From Marinobacterium lutimaris (lineage in GTDB: Bacteria; Pseudomonadota; Gammaproteobacteria; Pseudomonadales; Balneatricaceae): a DNA stretch of 64,000 nucleotides. The stretch is from the NCBI RefSeq assembly GCF_900108065.1, contig NZ_FNVQ01000003.1:496001-560000 (forward strand), read 5' to 3'. A program made the position numbers and the translations under genes. Under the pieces are notes generated by a model, which saw nothing but the letters and a program-made list of their open reading frames with translations, was not told where the DNA came from and did not search any database. Positions 9,480 through 18,094 of this stretch are shown here, one piece after another (within the stretch, counting starts at the first letter, position 1; each line of letters starts with the position of its first letter).

Positions 9480-11045
9480 ATGAAAAACAGCGAGCACTGC
9501 AGCAGCACCCTGCGCCTGATTCTGGGCGATCAACTGAACGCCTCACACAGCTGGTTTCGGGAAAAGAACCCACACTGCATCTACCTGATCGCCGAACTGA
9601 AGCAGGAGACCGGCTATGTGCGCCATCATGTGCAGAAGGTCTGCGGTTTTTTCCTGGCGATGCAGGCGTTCGCAGCCGCATTGGAAAAGGCGGGACACCG
9701 GGTTATCTACCTGACACTTGATGACACCGCCGACTGCAGCAGCCTGCCGCAGCTGCTCGACCGGGTGATCGAGGAACAGGCGATCGGCTCGTTCGAGTTT
9801 CAGCGCCCGGACGAATACCGGCTGCTGGAACAGCTGCGCCACTACGCCGCCGATCTCGACCTGCCCAGCCGGGAGGTCGATACGGAACACTTCCTGCTGC
9901 CCTTCGATGAGCTGTCGAAAGAGTTCAAGGCCGATACGGCGCATCGCATGGAGGCGTTTTATCGCCGCATGCGTAAACGCCACGATATCCTGCTGGAAAA
10001 TGGTGAGCCGGTAGGCGGTCAGTGGAACTTCGATAAGGAGAATCGCGAATCGCTGAAGCCCGAAGATCTGGAGCAACTGCCAGAGCCGCTGCTGTTAGCC
10101 AACGATGCCAGCCAGGTACTTAAGCGACTGGAGCGCCACCAGGTCGAGACTTTCGGTACGGCGCAGCAACCGCTGATCTGGCCGATCAGTCGCAGCCAGG
10201 CGCTGGATCTGCTGAACTACTTCTGCGAACATCTGCTGCCCAACTTCGGCCGTTTTCAGGATGCGATGACCCGGCAAACGCAGCAGCGCTGGAGCCTTTA
10301 CCACTCAAGGCTCTCCTTCGCCCTGAACGCCAAAATGCTGCATCCACTGCAGGTGATCCGCCAGGCGATAGCCGCCCGGGAAGCCAACCCGCAGCGAATC
10401 AATCTGGCGCAACTGGAGGGGTTCGTGCGCCAGATTCTTGGCTGGCGCGAGTTCGTCCGCGGCATCTACTGGGCCAATATGCCGGGCTACGAATCGCTCA
10501 ATGCGCTGGCGGCCGATCGCAAGCTGCCGGCCTACTTCTGGAGCGGCGATACACAGATGAGCTGCATGCAGGAGTCCCTGGGGCAATCGTTGGAATATGC
10601 CTACGCGCACCATATCCAGCGACTGATGGTGATCGGTAACTTCTGTTTGATCGCGGGGATCGATCCGGACGAAGTGGATGAGTGGTATCTGGGTGTCTAC
10701 GTGGATGCGATCCAGTGGGTTGAGCTACCCAACACCCGCGGCATGAGTCAGTTTGCCGACGGCGGCCTGCTGGCCAGCAAGGCCTACGCGGGCTCGGGTC
10801 AGTACATCTCGCGGATGAGCGATTACTGCAAGGGATGCCACTACAGGGTCAGCCAGAAAACCGGGCCGCGCAGCTGCCCGTTTAACAGCCTCTACTGGGA
10901 CTTTATGCTGCGCCACCGCGAACGCTTTGAACTCAACCCGCGTGTTGCCATGCTCTATCGCAACTGGGATCGCCAGAGCGAGGAGAGCCGTACGGCCATC
11001 CTCGATCAGGCGAAGAGCTACCTGTCACGGCTCGAAAGCCTGTGA
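9480..11045 (+). CDS. FeS-type cryptochrome/(6-4) photolyase (PhrB-like)
   Basis: A 521-residue member of the iron-sulfur bacterial cryptochrome/photolyase group. The N-terminal domain has the LRLILGDQLNASHSWF signature. Four cysteines, Cys362, Cys450, Cys453 and Cys466 (SCMQE and CKGCHYR followed by RSCPFNS), show the same spacing as the [4Fe-4S] ligands known for Agrobacterium PhrB (350, 438, 441, 454). That enzyme repairs (6-4) photoproducts with FAD and a lumazine cofactor. Start at ATG 9480; the open frame further upstream overlaps DUF2256 out of frame and lacks family similarity. It closes the light-repair block of four genes. Confidence 0.95.
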   Translation: MKNSEHCSSTLRLILGDQLNASHSWFREKNPHCIYLIAELKQETGYVRHHVQKVCGFFLAMQAFAAALEKAGHRVIYLTLDDTADCSSLPQLLDRVIEEQAIGSFEFQRPDEYRLLEQLRHYAADLDLPSREVDTEHFLLPFDELSKEFKADTAHRMEAFYRRMRKRHDILLENGEPVGGQWNFDKENRESLKPEDLEQLPEPLLLANDASQVLKRLERHQVETFGTAQQPLIWPISRSQALDLLNYFCEHLLPNFGRFQDAMTRQTQQRWSLYHSRLSFALNAKMLHPLQVIRQAIAAREANPQRINLAQLEGFVRQILGWREFVRGIYWANMPGYESLNALAADRKLPAYFWSGDTQMSCMQESLGQSLEYAYAHHIQRLMVIGNFCLIAGIDPDEVDEWYLGVYVDAIQWVELPNTRGMSQFADGGLLASKAYAGSGQYISRMSDYCKGCHYRVSQKTGPRSCPFNSLYWDFMLRHRERFELNPRVAMLYRNWDRQSEESRTAILDQAKSYLSRLESL

Positions 11046-11063
11046 CCCAGGCGCGCTATCCGC

Positions 11064-12668
11064 TTAAAGGTGACCCGGGTTACGCAGGTCACGCTCGTCG
11101 GCGGGTGGCGGCGTCCACTGGTAGACCCAGGTCTCGGTCAGCGGCTGGCCGTTGGCTTCGAGATAGACGCGCAGATTAACCGGTTCAGTGCTCTCGGTCG
11201 GCACCAGGTCAAACATGGCGCGGTAGCCGCCAATGGCGTTCTGGGGACGTGCTGACGCAATCTCCACCTCGCCGGACGACGCCGTAATGACCGGCTTAAC
11301 CTCGGTATCCTTACCCAGCATATCGAGCATGCCGCCGGCGAAATCGATCACGAAGCGCTGGCTGTAATACTCCCGTTTCTGACCAACCACGCCGCCGATA
11401 CCGGTAAAGGTATCCACCACGCGGGCCGCTTCAGGCTGTACCGGTGCCGTGCCACCCCAGTAGAGGTTGTAACTGAACAGCAGCTCCTGCCCCGGCTCCA
11501 CCGGTTCGGCCGGATTCCAGAAGGCGACGATGTTATCGAAGGTCTCATCGAGGGTCGGTATCTCAACCAGCTGCACCGAACCCTTGCCCCAGTCGCCCAG
11601 CGGCTCTATCCACAGGCTCGGACGGCGATCGTAGAACACCCCGTCATCCTGGTAGTGATCGAAGTCCCGGTCCCGCTGCAGCAGGCCAAAGCCTTTGGGG
11701 TTTTCATCGCTGTAGGCGTTAAACCTGAGCGACTCAGGGTTAGTCAACGGACGCCAGATCCACTCGCCGTTGCCGGTATGCATCGCCAGGCCGTCGGAGT
11801 CGTGGATCTCCGGGCGCCAGTCCCAGCCAACGCGGCGGTCATTTTCACCGACCATATACATACTGGTCATCGGCGCGACGCCCAAGCGCTCAATGGGGCG
11901 GCGCGGATAGATCGCCGCATCCACCTTCATGGTCAACCGAGCTCCCGGGCGGATATCGAAACGGTAGGCGCCGGTGACGCTGGGCGAGTCCATCAGCGCA
12001 TAAACGGTCGTCACGTCACTGCCGGGCTTGGGATCTTCAAGCCAGAAGTCGGTGAACATGGGGAACTCTTCAGGCCTTGGCAGGGCCGTATCGACAGCGA
12101 GACCGCGGGCAGAGAGACCATACTGCATCTCCTTGCCCACGGCCCTGAAATAACTGGCGCCCAAAAAGGCGATCACATCGCGAGCCCAATCGTTGTGATA
12201 CTGCAGACGGAAGCCGGCAAAGCCGAGGTCATCCGGCATGGAACGGCCATTAACGCCGGAATCACCATAACTGAACAGGGATGATGAATACTCCACCGGG
12301 CTCGACTCACCCTCTTTCAAGCGATGTATCTGCACCGGCGTGTCGAAGTAAAGGCCCAGGTGAAACAGCTCACCGCGAAAGCGCACATCCTTATCATCGC
12401 GCCAGAGCGCTTCATCCTTGTTGTAACTGAGCTGCTGATAGTCATCCCAGCTCAACCCTTTAAGCGCTTCGGGCAACTGTCCCTTATGGCTGTAATAAGG
12501 TCCCTGTGCCGACTGCTGCGCCTGACCTTTCAGCCAGGCATAGCTGAACGCCTCCCCTTCGGCTGGTTCGACAGCCGCGGCAGAAGCGCTTGTCGCAAGG
12601 CCCAGCGCAAGCGCCAGACCGGTTAACAGGCGTGCGTTTACTCCTCGGTTTTCAAAGCCGGATTTCAT
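11064..12668 (-). CDS. Periplasmic glucan biosynthesis protein, OpgG/OpgD (MdoG) family
   Basis: A 534-residue exported protein. The start is ATG 12668, giving a signal peptide (MKSGFENRGVNARLLTG, then a hydrophobic stretch ending ASA) rather than a twin-arginine leader, which is closer to OpgG than OpgD. The mature part has the family sequences RGELFHLGLYFDTPV, RPEIHDSDGLAMHTGNGEW and WIEPLGDWGKGSVQLVEIP. These proteins shape osmoregulated periplasmic glucans made by the membrane glucosyltransferase OpgH. opgH is not adjacent here, unlike the usual opgGH pair, so OpgG versus OpgD is left open. It is convergent with the photolyase gene, with 18 bases between them. Confidence 0.88.
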   Translation of the reverse strand: MKSGFENRGVNARLLTGLALALGLATSASAAAVEPAEGEAFSYAWLKGQAQQSAQGPYYSHKGQLPEALKGLSWDDYQQLSYNKDEALWRDDKDVRFRGELFHLGLYFDTPVQIHRLKEGESSPVEYSSSLFSYGDSGVNGRSMPDDLGFAGFRLQYHNDWARDVIAFLGASYFRAVGKEMQYGLSARGLAVDTALPRPEEFPMFTDFWLEDPKPGSDVTTVYALMDSPSVTGAYRFDIRPGARLTMKVDAAIYPRRPIERLGVAPMTSMYMVGENDRRVGWDWRPEIHDSDGLAMHTGNGEWIWRPLTNPESLRFNAYSDENPKGFGLLQRDRDFDHYQDDGVFYDRRPSLWIEPLGDWGKGSVQLVEIPTLDETFDNIVAFWNPAEPVEPGQELLFSYNLYWGGTAPVQPEAARVVDTFTGIGGVVGQKREYYSQRFVIDFAGGMLDMLGKDTEVKPVITASSGEVEIASARPQNAIGGYRAMFDLVPTESTEPVNLRVYLEANGQPLTETWVYQWTPPPADERDLRNPGHL

Positions 12669-12922
12669 AAGCGTCCTTTTCTTCCATGTTCCGTTAATGC
12701 CTCCCTCAATGGCTATTTCACCGACCACTTTTATGAGTAGTGGAGGCACGGCTCATATTTAGAGACTGCATGGAAAGCAAAAGGTTGCCCGCGTTAAGAC
12801 GCCGCTTCGCCACCCCATTAACACCGCCGGGAAAGCGGCACCGAAGTGTTGTTCATTTTTTCACCGGCAGACAACAGCGGAAGGTCTACACTAGTTGGGT
12901 GTCAATCAACAGGGAGCCCCTC

Positions 12923-13123
12923 ATGACGTACAAAAAACCGGTTTTCAAAGAGACCCATCAGTCCATCGCCGAGCAAACCCGTAACTACCTGAAGTCCGGC
13001 GGCAAAATCGAGGAGGTGCCCGCGGGCTTTACCGGCCAGGCCAAGCTCACCGATAAACAGAAGCACTATCTGGCACCCTCGTCGGGACTGCCTAAGACAC
13101 ACCTGAAAAAACCGGGCCTCTAA
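12923..13123 (+). CDS. Small conserved-looking protein of unknown function (66 aa)
   Basis: A 66-residue basic, soluble protein that begins MTYKKPVFKETHQSIAEQTR and contains a short basic C-terminus (THLKKPGL). An AGGGAG ribosome site lies six bases before the ATG. A CTACACT element at 12886-12892 resembles a -10 hexamer of the sigma-S type. I do not recognise a domain. No signal peptide or membrane segment is visible, and codon use resembles that of its neighbours. The gene stands alone between the divergent glucan gene and bioA. Confidence 0.7.
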   Translation: MTYKKPVFKETHQSIAEQTRNYLKSGGKIEEVPAGFTGQAKLTDKQKHYLAPSSGLPKTHLKKPGL

Positions 13124-13242
13124 CTTAGATTCGCTCACGCCCTTTTACACAGGGCTATGGATCACCGCGCTAACAAAAGCCGCTGTGTTACACTTCGCGC
13201 CTCCCAGACACCGAGCATCCTTGCTTTTTCACCGGAGGTAGC

Positions 13243-14532
13243 ATGAGCATCAACGAAGAGCAGTTGGCCTTTGACCAGGCCCATATCTGGCACCCCTACT
13301 CCTCAATGATCAATCCACCGCCGATGACTCCGGTGGAGTCTGCCACCGGCGTGCGCCTCAAGCTCAGTGACGGACGTGAACTGATCGACGGCATGGCGTC
13401 CTGGTGGTCGACGATACACGGTTATAACCACCCGCGACTGAATGCCGCCGCCCATACCCAGATCGACAGGATGTCCCACGTCATGTTCGGCGGCATCACC
13501 CATGAGCCAGCCATCGAGCTGGCCCGTAAGCTGGTAGAGATGACGCCGGCGGGACTGGACCGGGTATTTCTCGCCGACTCTGGTTCCGTATCCGCCGAAG
13601 TCAGCATGAAGATGGCGATCCAGTACTGGCACGCCCGCGGTAAACCGGGCAAGCACCGCATGCTGTCGCTACGCAACGGCTATCACGGCGATACGTTCGG
13701 CGCCATGTCGGTCTGCGACCCGGTTACCGGCATGCATGAACTGTTCAGCGGCGTGCTTGCTCAGCAGTTCTTTATCCCCCGCCCAGAAACCCGCTTCGGC
13801 CAGCCACTGCTGGAGGGCGATCTGGATGCGCTGGAACATATGCTCAGTGAACACGCCGATGAGATCGCCGCGCTGATCCTCGAACCTATCGTCCAGGGCG
13901 CAGGCGGCATGTACTTCTATTCCCCGGAATGGCTCAAGGGCGCTCGCGCGCTCTGTGATCGTTATGAAGTGCTGATGATCGCCGATGAGATCGCCACAGG
14001 CTTTGGTCGCACCGGCAAGCTGTTCGCCTGCGAACATGCCGGCATCAGCCCGGACATCATCTGCCTGGGCAAGGCGCTGACCGGCGGCTACATGACCCTG
14101 GCAGCTACGCTGACCACCGCCCATATTGGCGAAACCATCTCCAAGGGCGGTGCCGGCTGCTTTATGCACGGCCCTACTTTTATGGGCAATCCGCTGGCCT
14201 GCGCGGTGGCCAATGAAAGCCTTACCCTGCTGCAGGAGCAGGATTGGCAGGCGGAAGTGTCTCGCATAGAAGGCCAACTGAAACAGAAGCTGGCTCCGGC
14301 AGTGGAACTCAACAACGTGGAAGAGGTGCGAGTCCTGGGCGCCATTGGCGTGGTTCAACTGCATGAGCCGGTAACCCTGGCCGAGATCCAGCCGCTGTTC
14401 GTCGACGCCGGTATCTGGGTGCGTCCGTTCGGCAAGCTGGTGTATGTGATGCCGCCCTACGTGATGAGCAACGATGATCTAGCGACCTTGTGCGGCGGAA
14501 TCATCGAAGTGTTGCACGGGCTCGAAAGCTGA
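13243..14532 (+). CDS. bioA: Adenosylmethionine-8-amino-7-oxononanoate aminotransferase BioA
   Basis: A 429-residue class III PLP aminotransferase that converts 8-amino-7-oxononanoate to 7,8-diaminopelargonate with SAM as amino donor. Clear markers are HIWHPYSSM at the N-terminus, GMASWWSTIHGYNHP, the cofactor aspartate in MIADEIATGFGRTG and the Schiff-base lysine in CLGKALTGGYMTLA. GGAGGT lies close upstream of the ATG. bioA is about 11 kb from bioBFH and on the other strand, so the pathway is split into at least two transcription units here. Confidence 0.97.
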   Translation: MSINEEQLAFDQAHIWHPYSSMINPPPMTPVESATGVRLKLSDGRELIDGMASWWSTIHGYNHPRLNAAAHTQIDRMSHVMFGGITHEPAIELARKLVEMTPAGLDRVFLADSGSVSAEVSMKMAIQYWHARGKPGKHRMLSLRNGYHGDTFGAMSVCDPVTGMHELFSGVLAQQFFIPRPETRFGQPLLEGDLDALEHMLSEHADEIAALILEPIVQGAGGMYFYSPEWLKGARALCDRYEVLMIADEIATGFGRTGKLFACEHAGISPDIICLGKALTGGYMTLAATLTTAHIGETISKGGAGCFMHGPTFMGNPLACAVANESLTLLQEQDWQAEVSRIEGQLKQKLAPAVELNNVEEVRVLGAIGVVQLHEPVTLAEIQPLFVDAGIWVRPFGKLVYVMPPYVMSNDDLATLCGGIIEVLHGLES

Positions 14533-14560
14533 ACCCGGGGTTTTAAGCTAGTCTAATGCT

Positions 14561-14585
14561 CAGGAGCGGGCGCGCCCTGCTCCTG
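14561..14585 (+). terminator. GC-rich hairpin after bioA
   Basis: CAGGAGC at 14561-14567 pairs with GCTCCTG at 14579-14585, extended inward by GGG/CCC around CGCG. Only a short pyrimidine tract (CTTTC) follows, so termination would be weak or partial; the following thioesterase gene may still be read from bioA. Confidence 0.45.
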
Positions 14586-14616
14586 CTTTCAGGATCTATC
14601 AGGGAGTTAAGATTCC

Positions 14617-15051
14617 ATGGCACGCATCCGTATCGACATGCCGGAAAATTATCTGTTCAGCACCGAAATCCCGATCAGAATCAGCGATATCAATTACGGT
14701 GGCCACCTGGGCCATGACTCGGTGTTATCGCTTATTCACGAGGCCAGGGTCCGCTTTCTTAAGCTGTACCACTACACCGAACTGGATATCGAAGGCGCCG
14801 GACTGGTGATGTCCGATAACGCCATCGTCTACAAAGCGGAAAGTTTCTACGGCGACAGTATCCAGGTGGATATAGCCCTGGGCGACTTCAACAAGTACGG
14901 CTGCGATATCTACTATCTGCTGACCAACAAAAAAACCGCGGTGGAGATCGCCCACGCCAAAACCGGCGTGGTGTTCTTCGACTACGAGGCGCGCAAGATC
15001 CGTCCAATCCCTGAGCAGTTCCGCACCCAGGTGTTGAAGATCACCGGCTAA
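14617..15051 (+). CDS. Acyl-CoA thioesterase family protein (hot-dog fold)
   Basis: A 144-residue single-domain 4HBT-type protein. The motif ISDINYGGHLGHDSVLSLIH near residues 22-41, with E43 in HEARVRF, corresponds to the substrate-binding and catalytic region of hot-dog thioesterases. The preferred acyl-CoA cannot be deduced. An AGGGAG ribosome site precedes the ATG. It lies downstream of bioA on the same strand and is convergent with dnaB, with 26 bases between the stops. Confidence 0.85.
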   Translation: MARIRIDMPENYLFSTEIPIRISDINYGGHLGHDSVLSLIHEARVRFLKLYHYTELDIEGAGLVMSDNAIVYKAESFYGDSIQVDIALGDFNKYGCDIYYLLTNKKTAVEIAHAKTGVVFFDYEARKIRPIPEQFRTQVLKITG

Positions 15052-15069
15052 AGCCCCGGCCCAACCTGC

Positions 15070-15091
15070 GCCCGGACTTACTCGTCCGGGC
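15070..15091. terminator. Hairpin across the end of dnaB
   Basis: GCCCGGAC at 15070-15077 pairs with GTCCGGGC at 15084-15091 around six bases. It overlaps the last dnaB codons and lies between the convergent thioesterase and dnaB genes. No U-run is present on either side, so it may protect 3' ends rather than act as an intrinsic terminator. Confidence 0.4.
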
Positions 15092-16463
15092 CGTAATCGT
15101 AGCCGTGAGCCAGGTTTTCGAAACGGGTGTACTTACCGATAAACGCCAGGCGCGTGGTGCCGATAGGACCGTTACGCTGCTTACCGATAATGATCTCGGC
15201 CACCCCTTTCTCCGGGCTGTCCTCGTTGTATACCTCATCACGGTAGATAAACATGATGACGTCGGCATCCTGCTCGATGGCGCCGGATTCACGCAGGTCC
15301 GAGTTAACCGGGCGCTTGTTGGGTCGCTGCTCGAGGGAGCGGTTCAGCTGCGACAGCGCCACCACCGGACACTCCATCTCTTTCGCCAGCGCTTTCAATG
15401 AGCGCGAGATCTCCGAGATCTCCTGGGTACGACCTTCGTTCTTACCGTTTTTCATCGACATCAGCTGAAGGTAGTCGATCATGATCATCCCCAGCTCGCC
15501 ATGCTCACGTACAATACGACGGGCGCGGGCGCGCATCTCATTGGGGCTGATACCAGCCTGGTCATCGATATAGAGTGGTTTGTTCTTGAGCATGTTGACC
15601 GCCGCGGTCAGCCGCGGCCAGTCATCCTCTTCCAGCTGACCGTTACGCACCTTGGTCTGATCGATACGCCCCAGTGACGAGAGCATACGCGAGACCAGCT
15701 GGTCGGCGGGCATCTCGAGACTGAACACCAACACCGGCTTGTCGGTGCCCATCAGCGCATTTTCCACCAGGTTCATGGAGAAGGTGGTCTTACCCATGGA
15801 GGGACGCGCTGCAACGATAATCAGGTCAGAGGGCTGCAGACCGCCGGTGCGGGCATCCAGATCATCAAAGCCGGTGGTGGTGCCGGTCATCGCATCGGAG
15901 TTGTTGAACAGGGTATCGATACGATCGACGGCCCGCTTCAGCAGTGGGTTGATCGGCTCCGGGCCACCCTGGTTGGGGCGGCTCTCGGCGATTTCAAAGA
16001 TCTTCTGCTCCGCCTCGTTGAGAATCTCTTCCGAGGCACGGCCCTGAGGTTCGAAGGCGCTGTCTGCAATCTCGTTGGCGACTGAAATCATCTGCCGCAG
16101 CAGAGCGCGGTCTCGCACGATCTCTGAATAGGCGCGGATGTTGGATGCACTGGGCGTGTTACGCGCCAGGGAAACCAGGTATTCAAGCCCGCCGGCTTTC
16201 TCCAGCTCACCGATACGATCCAGCTCTTCCGACAGGGTCACCACGTCGATGGGACGGCTGTCGTCGATCAGCTTCTGCATGGTGCGGTAGATCGAACGGT
16301 GATTGCCGCTATAGAAATGCTGGTCCAGCACCACCTCGGATACGGTATCCCAGGCGTTATTGTCCAGCATCAAGCCACCCAGCACGGACTGCTCGGCTTC
16401 CATCGAATAAGGAGGTACTTTGGCGCCTTCAAACGCCTCGTCGGTCTGCTCCGCGGTATCCAC
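15078..16463 (-). CDS. dnaB: Replicative DNA helicase DnaB
   Basis: A 461-residue hexameric helicase of normal length. The N-terminal primase-binding domain contains EAEQSVLGGLMLDN. The RecA-like C-terminal domain has Walker A in ARPSMGKTTFSMN, Walker B in MIMIDYLQLMS and the DnaB-typical LSQLNRSLEQRPNKRP and SDLRESGAIEQDADV. It unwinds DNA ahead of the replication fork. It lies downstream of the rplI operon on the same strand, as in most gammaproteobacteria, but is separated from it by an intrinsic terminator. Confidence 0.98.
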   Translation of the reverse strand: MDTAEQTDEAFEGAKVPPYSMEAEQSVLGGLMLDNNAWDTVSEVVLDQHFYSGNHRSIYRTMQKLIDDSRPIDVVTLSEELDRIGELEKAGGLEYLVSLARNTPSASNIRAYSEIVRDRALLRQMISVANEIADSAFEPQGRASEEILNEAEQKIFEIAESRPNQGGPEPINPLLKRAVDRIDTLFNNSDAMTGTTTGFDDLDARTGGLQPSDLIIVAARPSMGKTTFSMNLVENALMGTDKPVLVFSLEMPADQLVSRMLSSLGRIDQTKVRNGQLEEDDWPRLTAAVNMLKNKPLYIDDQAGISPNEMRARARRIVREHGELGMIMIDYLQLMSMKNGKNEGRTQEISEISRSLKALAKEMECPVVALSQLNRSLEQRPNKRPVNSDLRESGAIEQDADVIMFIYRDEVYNEDSPEKGVAEIIIGKQRNGPIGTTRLAFIGKYTRFENLAHGYDYGPDE

Positions 16464-16575
16464 TACAACCTGTCTCGCATCAAGGGAAATCAGAAAGAAG
16501 TCTAGTCTAAAGGCTCGCTGGCGGATGCAAAAGAGCCGAACCCAAGGAGCTCAGCATCGCCTCTGTTTCAGACAT

Positions 16576-16614
16576 AAAAAAACGCCGCAGTCCCGAGGGA
16601 ATGCGGCGCTTTTT
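16576..16614 (-). terminator. Intrinsic terminator of the rpsF-rpsR-rplI operon
   Basis: CGCCGCA at 16583-16589 pairs with TGCGGCG at 16602-16608, with an inner TCCC/GGGA stem. On the minus strand it is followed by seven U residues (A-run at 16576-16582). It is bidirectional in form, but the gene order makes it the end of the ribosomal operon. Confidence 0.9.
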
Positions 16615-16630
16615 CGAGCGTTAACGCAAA

Positions 16631-17077
16631 TTATTCAGCGACAACAGTCAGCTTCATAGTTGCGGTAACTTCCGGGTGCAGCTGCAGAGCAACTTCGAAC
16701 TCACCAACGGTGCGGATAACACCAGCCGGCAGGCGAACTTCGCTCTTCTCAACGGCGATACCGGCTTCGGAGATCGCATCAGCGATATCGCGAGTACCGA
16801 TAGAACCGAACAGCTTGCCTTCGTCACCAGCTTTAGCGACAACAGACAGCTCCAGATCGTTGAACTGATCAGCGCGAGCCTGGGCAGCAGTCAGCTTCTC
16901 AGCTTCAGCCTGTTCCAGCTCTGCACGACGCTCTTCGAAACGTGCTACGTTGCCTTCGGTAGCCGGAACGGCTTTGCCCTGCGGGATCAGGAAGTTGCGG
17001 CCGAAACCACCCTTTACTGAAACCTTGTCGCCAAGCTGACCCAGCTTGCCGATGCTCTCGAGCAGAATTACTTCCAT
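16631..17077 (-). CDS. rplI: 50S ribosomal protein L9
   Basis: A 148-residue protein that reads [20 protein letters not shown] at the start and contains the [14 protein letters not shown] signature of L9, a central helix rich in Glu, Ala and Arg, and a C-terminal rRNA-binding domain with [15 protein letters not shown]. It binds domain V of 23S rRNA near the L1 stalk. Last gene of the minus-strand rpsF-rpsR-rplI operon; a GAGG ribosome site lies ahead of the start. Confidence 0.98.
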   Translation of the reverse strand: MEVILLESIGKLGQLGDKVSVKGGFGRNFLIPQGKAVPATEGNVARFEERRAELEQAEAEKLTAAQARADQFNDLELSVVAKAGDEGKLFGSIGTRDIADAISEAGIAVEKSEVRLPAGVIRTVGEFEVALQLHPEVTATMKLTVVAE

Positions 17078-17096
17078 CTCGTAAACCTCATCATAT

Positions 17097-17196
17097 CTGC
17101 AGCCGGGGCTGCAGGTTTAATTCCTATCCGGTTGACGGGACTGCCCCGTCTCACCTCAAACCTTGTTCATCCGTGCAGCAGCCGAAGCTGCTACAC
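17097..17196 (-). promoter_or_regulatory. Two hairpins in the rpsR-rplI spacer, one with a UUCG tetraloop
   Basis: In the 147-base gap the minus strand carries a stem AGCAGC-TTCG-GCTGCT (17177-17192, extended by GTG/CAC to 17173-17196), the very stable C(UUCG)G tetraloop form. A second stem, CTGCAGCC/GGCTGCAG (17097-17114), ends about 20 bases before the rplI start. Neither has a U-run. They probably act as mRNA processing or stability elements setting L9 output relative to S18. Confidence 0.55.
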
Positions 17197-17224
17197 CAGG
17201 GGTTCCGGCCAGGCCGGGAAGCCC

Positions 17225-17455
17225 TTAGATGTCGTGGCTGTCAGTGTACGGCAGCAGAGCCACGTAACGGGCACGCTTGATAGCGGTGGCCAGCTGACGC
17301 TGGTAACGCGCTTTGGTACCGGTGATGCGGCTCGGAACGATTTTGCCGGTTTCAGTGATGTAGCCTTTCAGGACATCCAGATCTTTGTAGTCGATCTCTT
17401 TAACGCCTTCAGCGGTGAAACGGCAGAACTTGCGACGACGGAAAAAACGTGCCAT
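17225..17455 (-). CDS. rpsR: 30S ribosomal protein S18
   Basis: A 76-residue protein beginning [20 protein letters not shown] with the S18 core [20 protein letters not shown] and [20 protein letters not shown]18 pairs with S6 on the platform of the small subunit. It follows rpsF by 17 bases. The primosomal gene priB, which sits between rpsF and rpsR in enterobacteria, is absent, as is usual outside that group and its relatives. Confidence 0.98.
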   Translation of the reverse strand: MARFFRRRKFCRFTAEGVKEIDYKDLDVLKGYITETGKIVPSRITGTKARYQRQLATAIKRARYVALLPYTDSHDI

Positions 17456-17472
17456 CTGAACTCTCCTTAAAA

Positions 17473-17883
17473 TTACTCTTCTGAAGCGGCTTCAGCGTTC
17501 TCTTCAGCAGGTTTTTCCTGCTTGTCAGAGCGCTCTTCGCGACGCGGTTTACGATCTTCACGTGCTTCAGCAGCTTTGATCGGAGAAAGTTCAGTGATTG
17601 CTTCTTTACAACGGATAACCATGTTACGCAGCACGGCGTCGTTGTAACGGAACAGGTTAGCCAGTTCGTCCAGCTCTTCCTGACCACATTCAACGTTCAT
17701 CAGCACGTAGTGTGCCTTGTGAACATTGTTGATCGGGTAAGCCATCTGACGACGACCCCAGTCTTCCAGGCGGTGGATCTGACCGTTAGCACCTTCGATG
17801 AGGGCTTTGTAACGCTCGATCATAGCCGGAACCTGCTCGCTCTGGTTCGGGTGAACCAGAAAGACGATTTCGTAATGACGCAT
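17473..17883 (-). CDS. rpsF: 30S ribosomal protein S6
   Basis: A 136-residue protein: [20 protein letters not shown], then [20 protein letters not shown], typical of S6. After about residue 95 the tail becomes charged (repeated Arg, Lys and Glu) and ends in an acidic [10 protein letters not shown], the kind of C-terminus that is modified by RimK-type glutamate ligation in E. coli. First gene of the operon; the leader upstream has ACCCGTAAGGAG at the ribosome site, where a CCG next to the Shine-Dalgarno would suit S6:S18 autoregulation. Confidence 0.98.
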   Translation of the reverse strand: MRHYEIVFLVHPNQSEQVPAMIERYKALIEGANGQIHRLEDWGRRQMAYPINNVHKAHYVLMNVECGQEELDELANLFRYNDAVLRNMVIRCKEAITELSPIKAAEAREDRKPRREERSDKQEKPAEENAEAASEE

Positions 17884-18094
17884 TATTGCTCCTTACGGGT
17901 TAATAGCCTTCGCATCAGACAGCGCCCGAGGTCCATAAAAAACCATGAACAAGGGCATTTATTGCCGGCCGACCGAAAGCAAGGAGTTAAGTATTTAACA
18001 GTATATGCCGAAAATATCGGACGCGAAATCATACCCGCAGGGCCTGTAGAATACAAGCCCGGAACGGGTATGCATTGAGCGGTGAGACCTGGGC

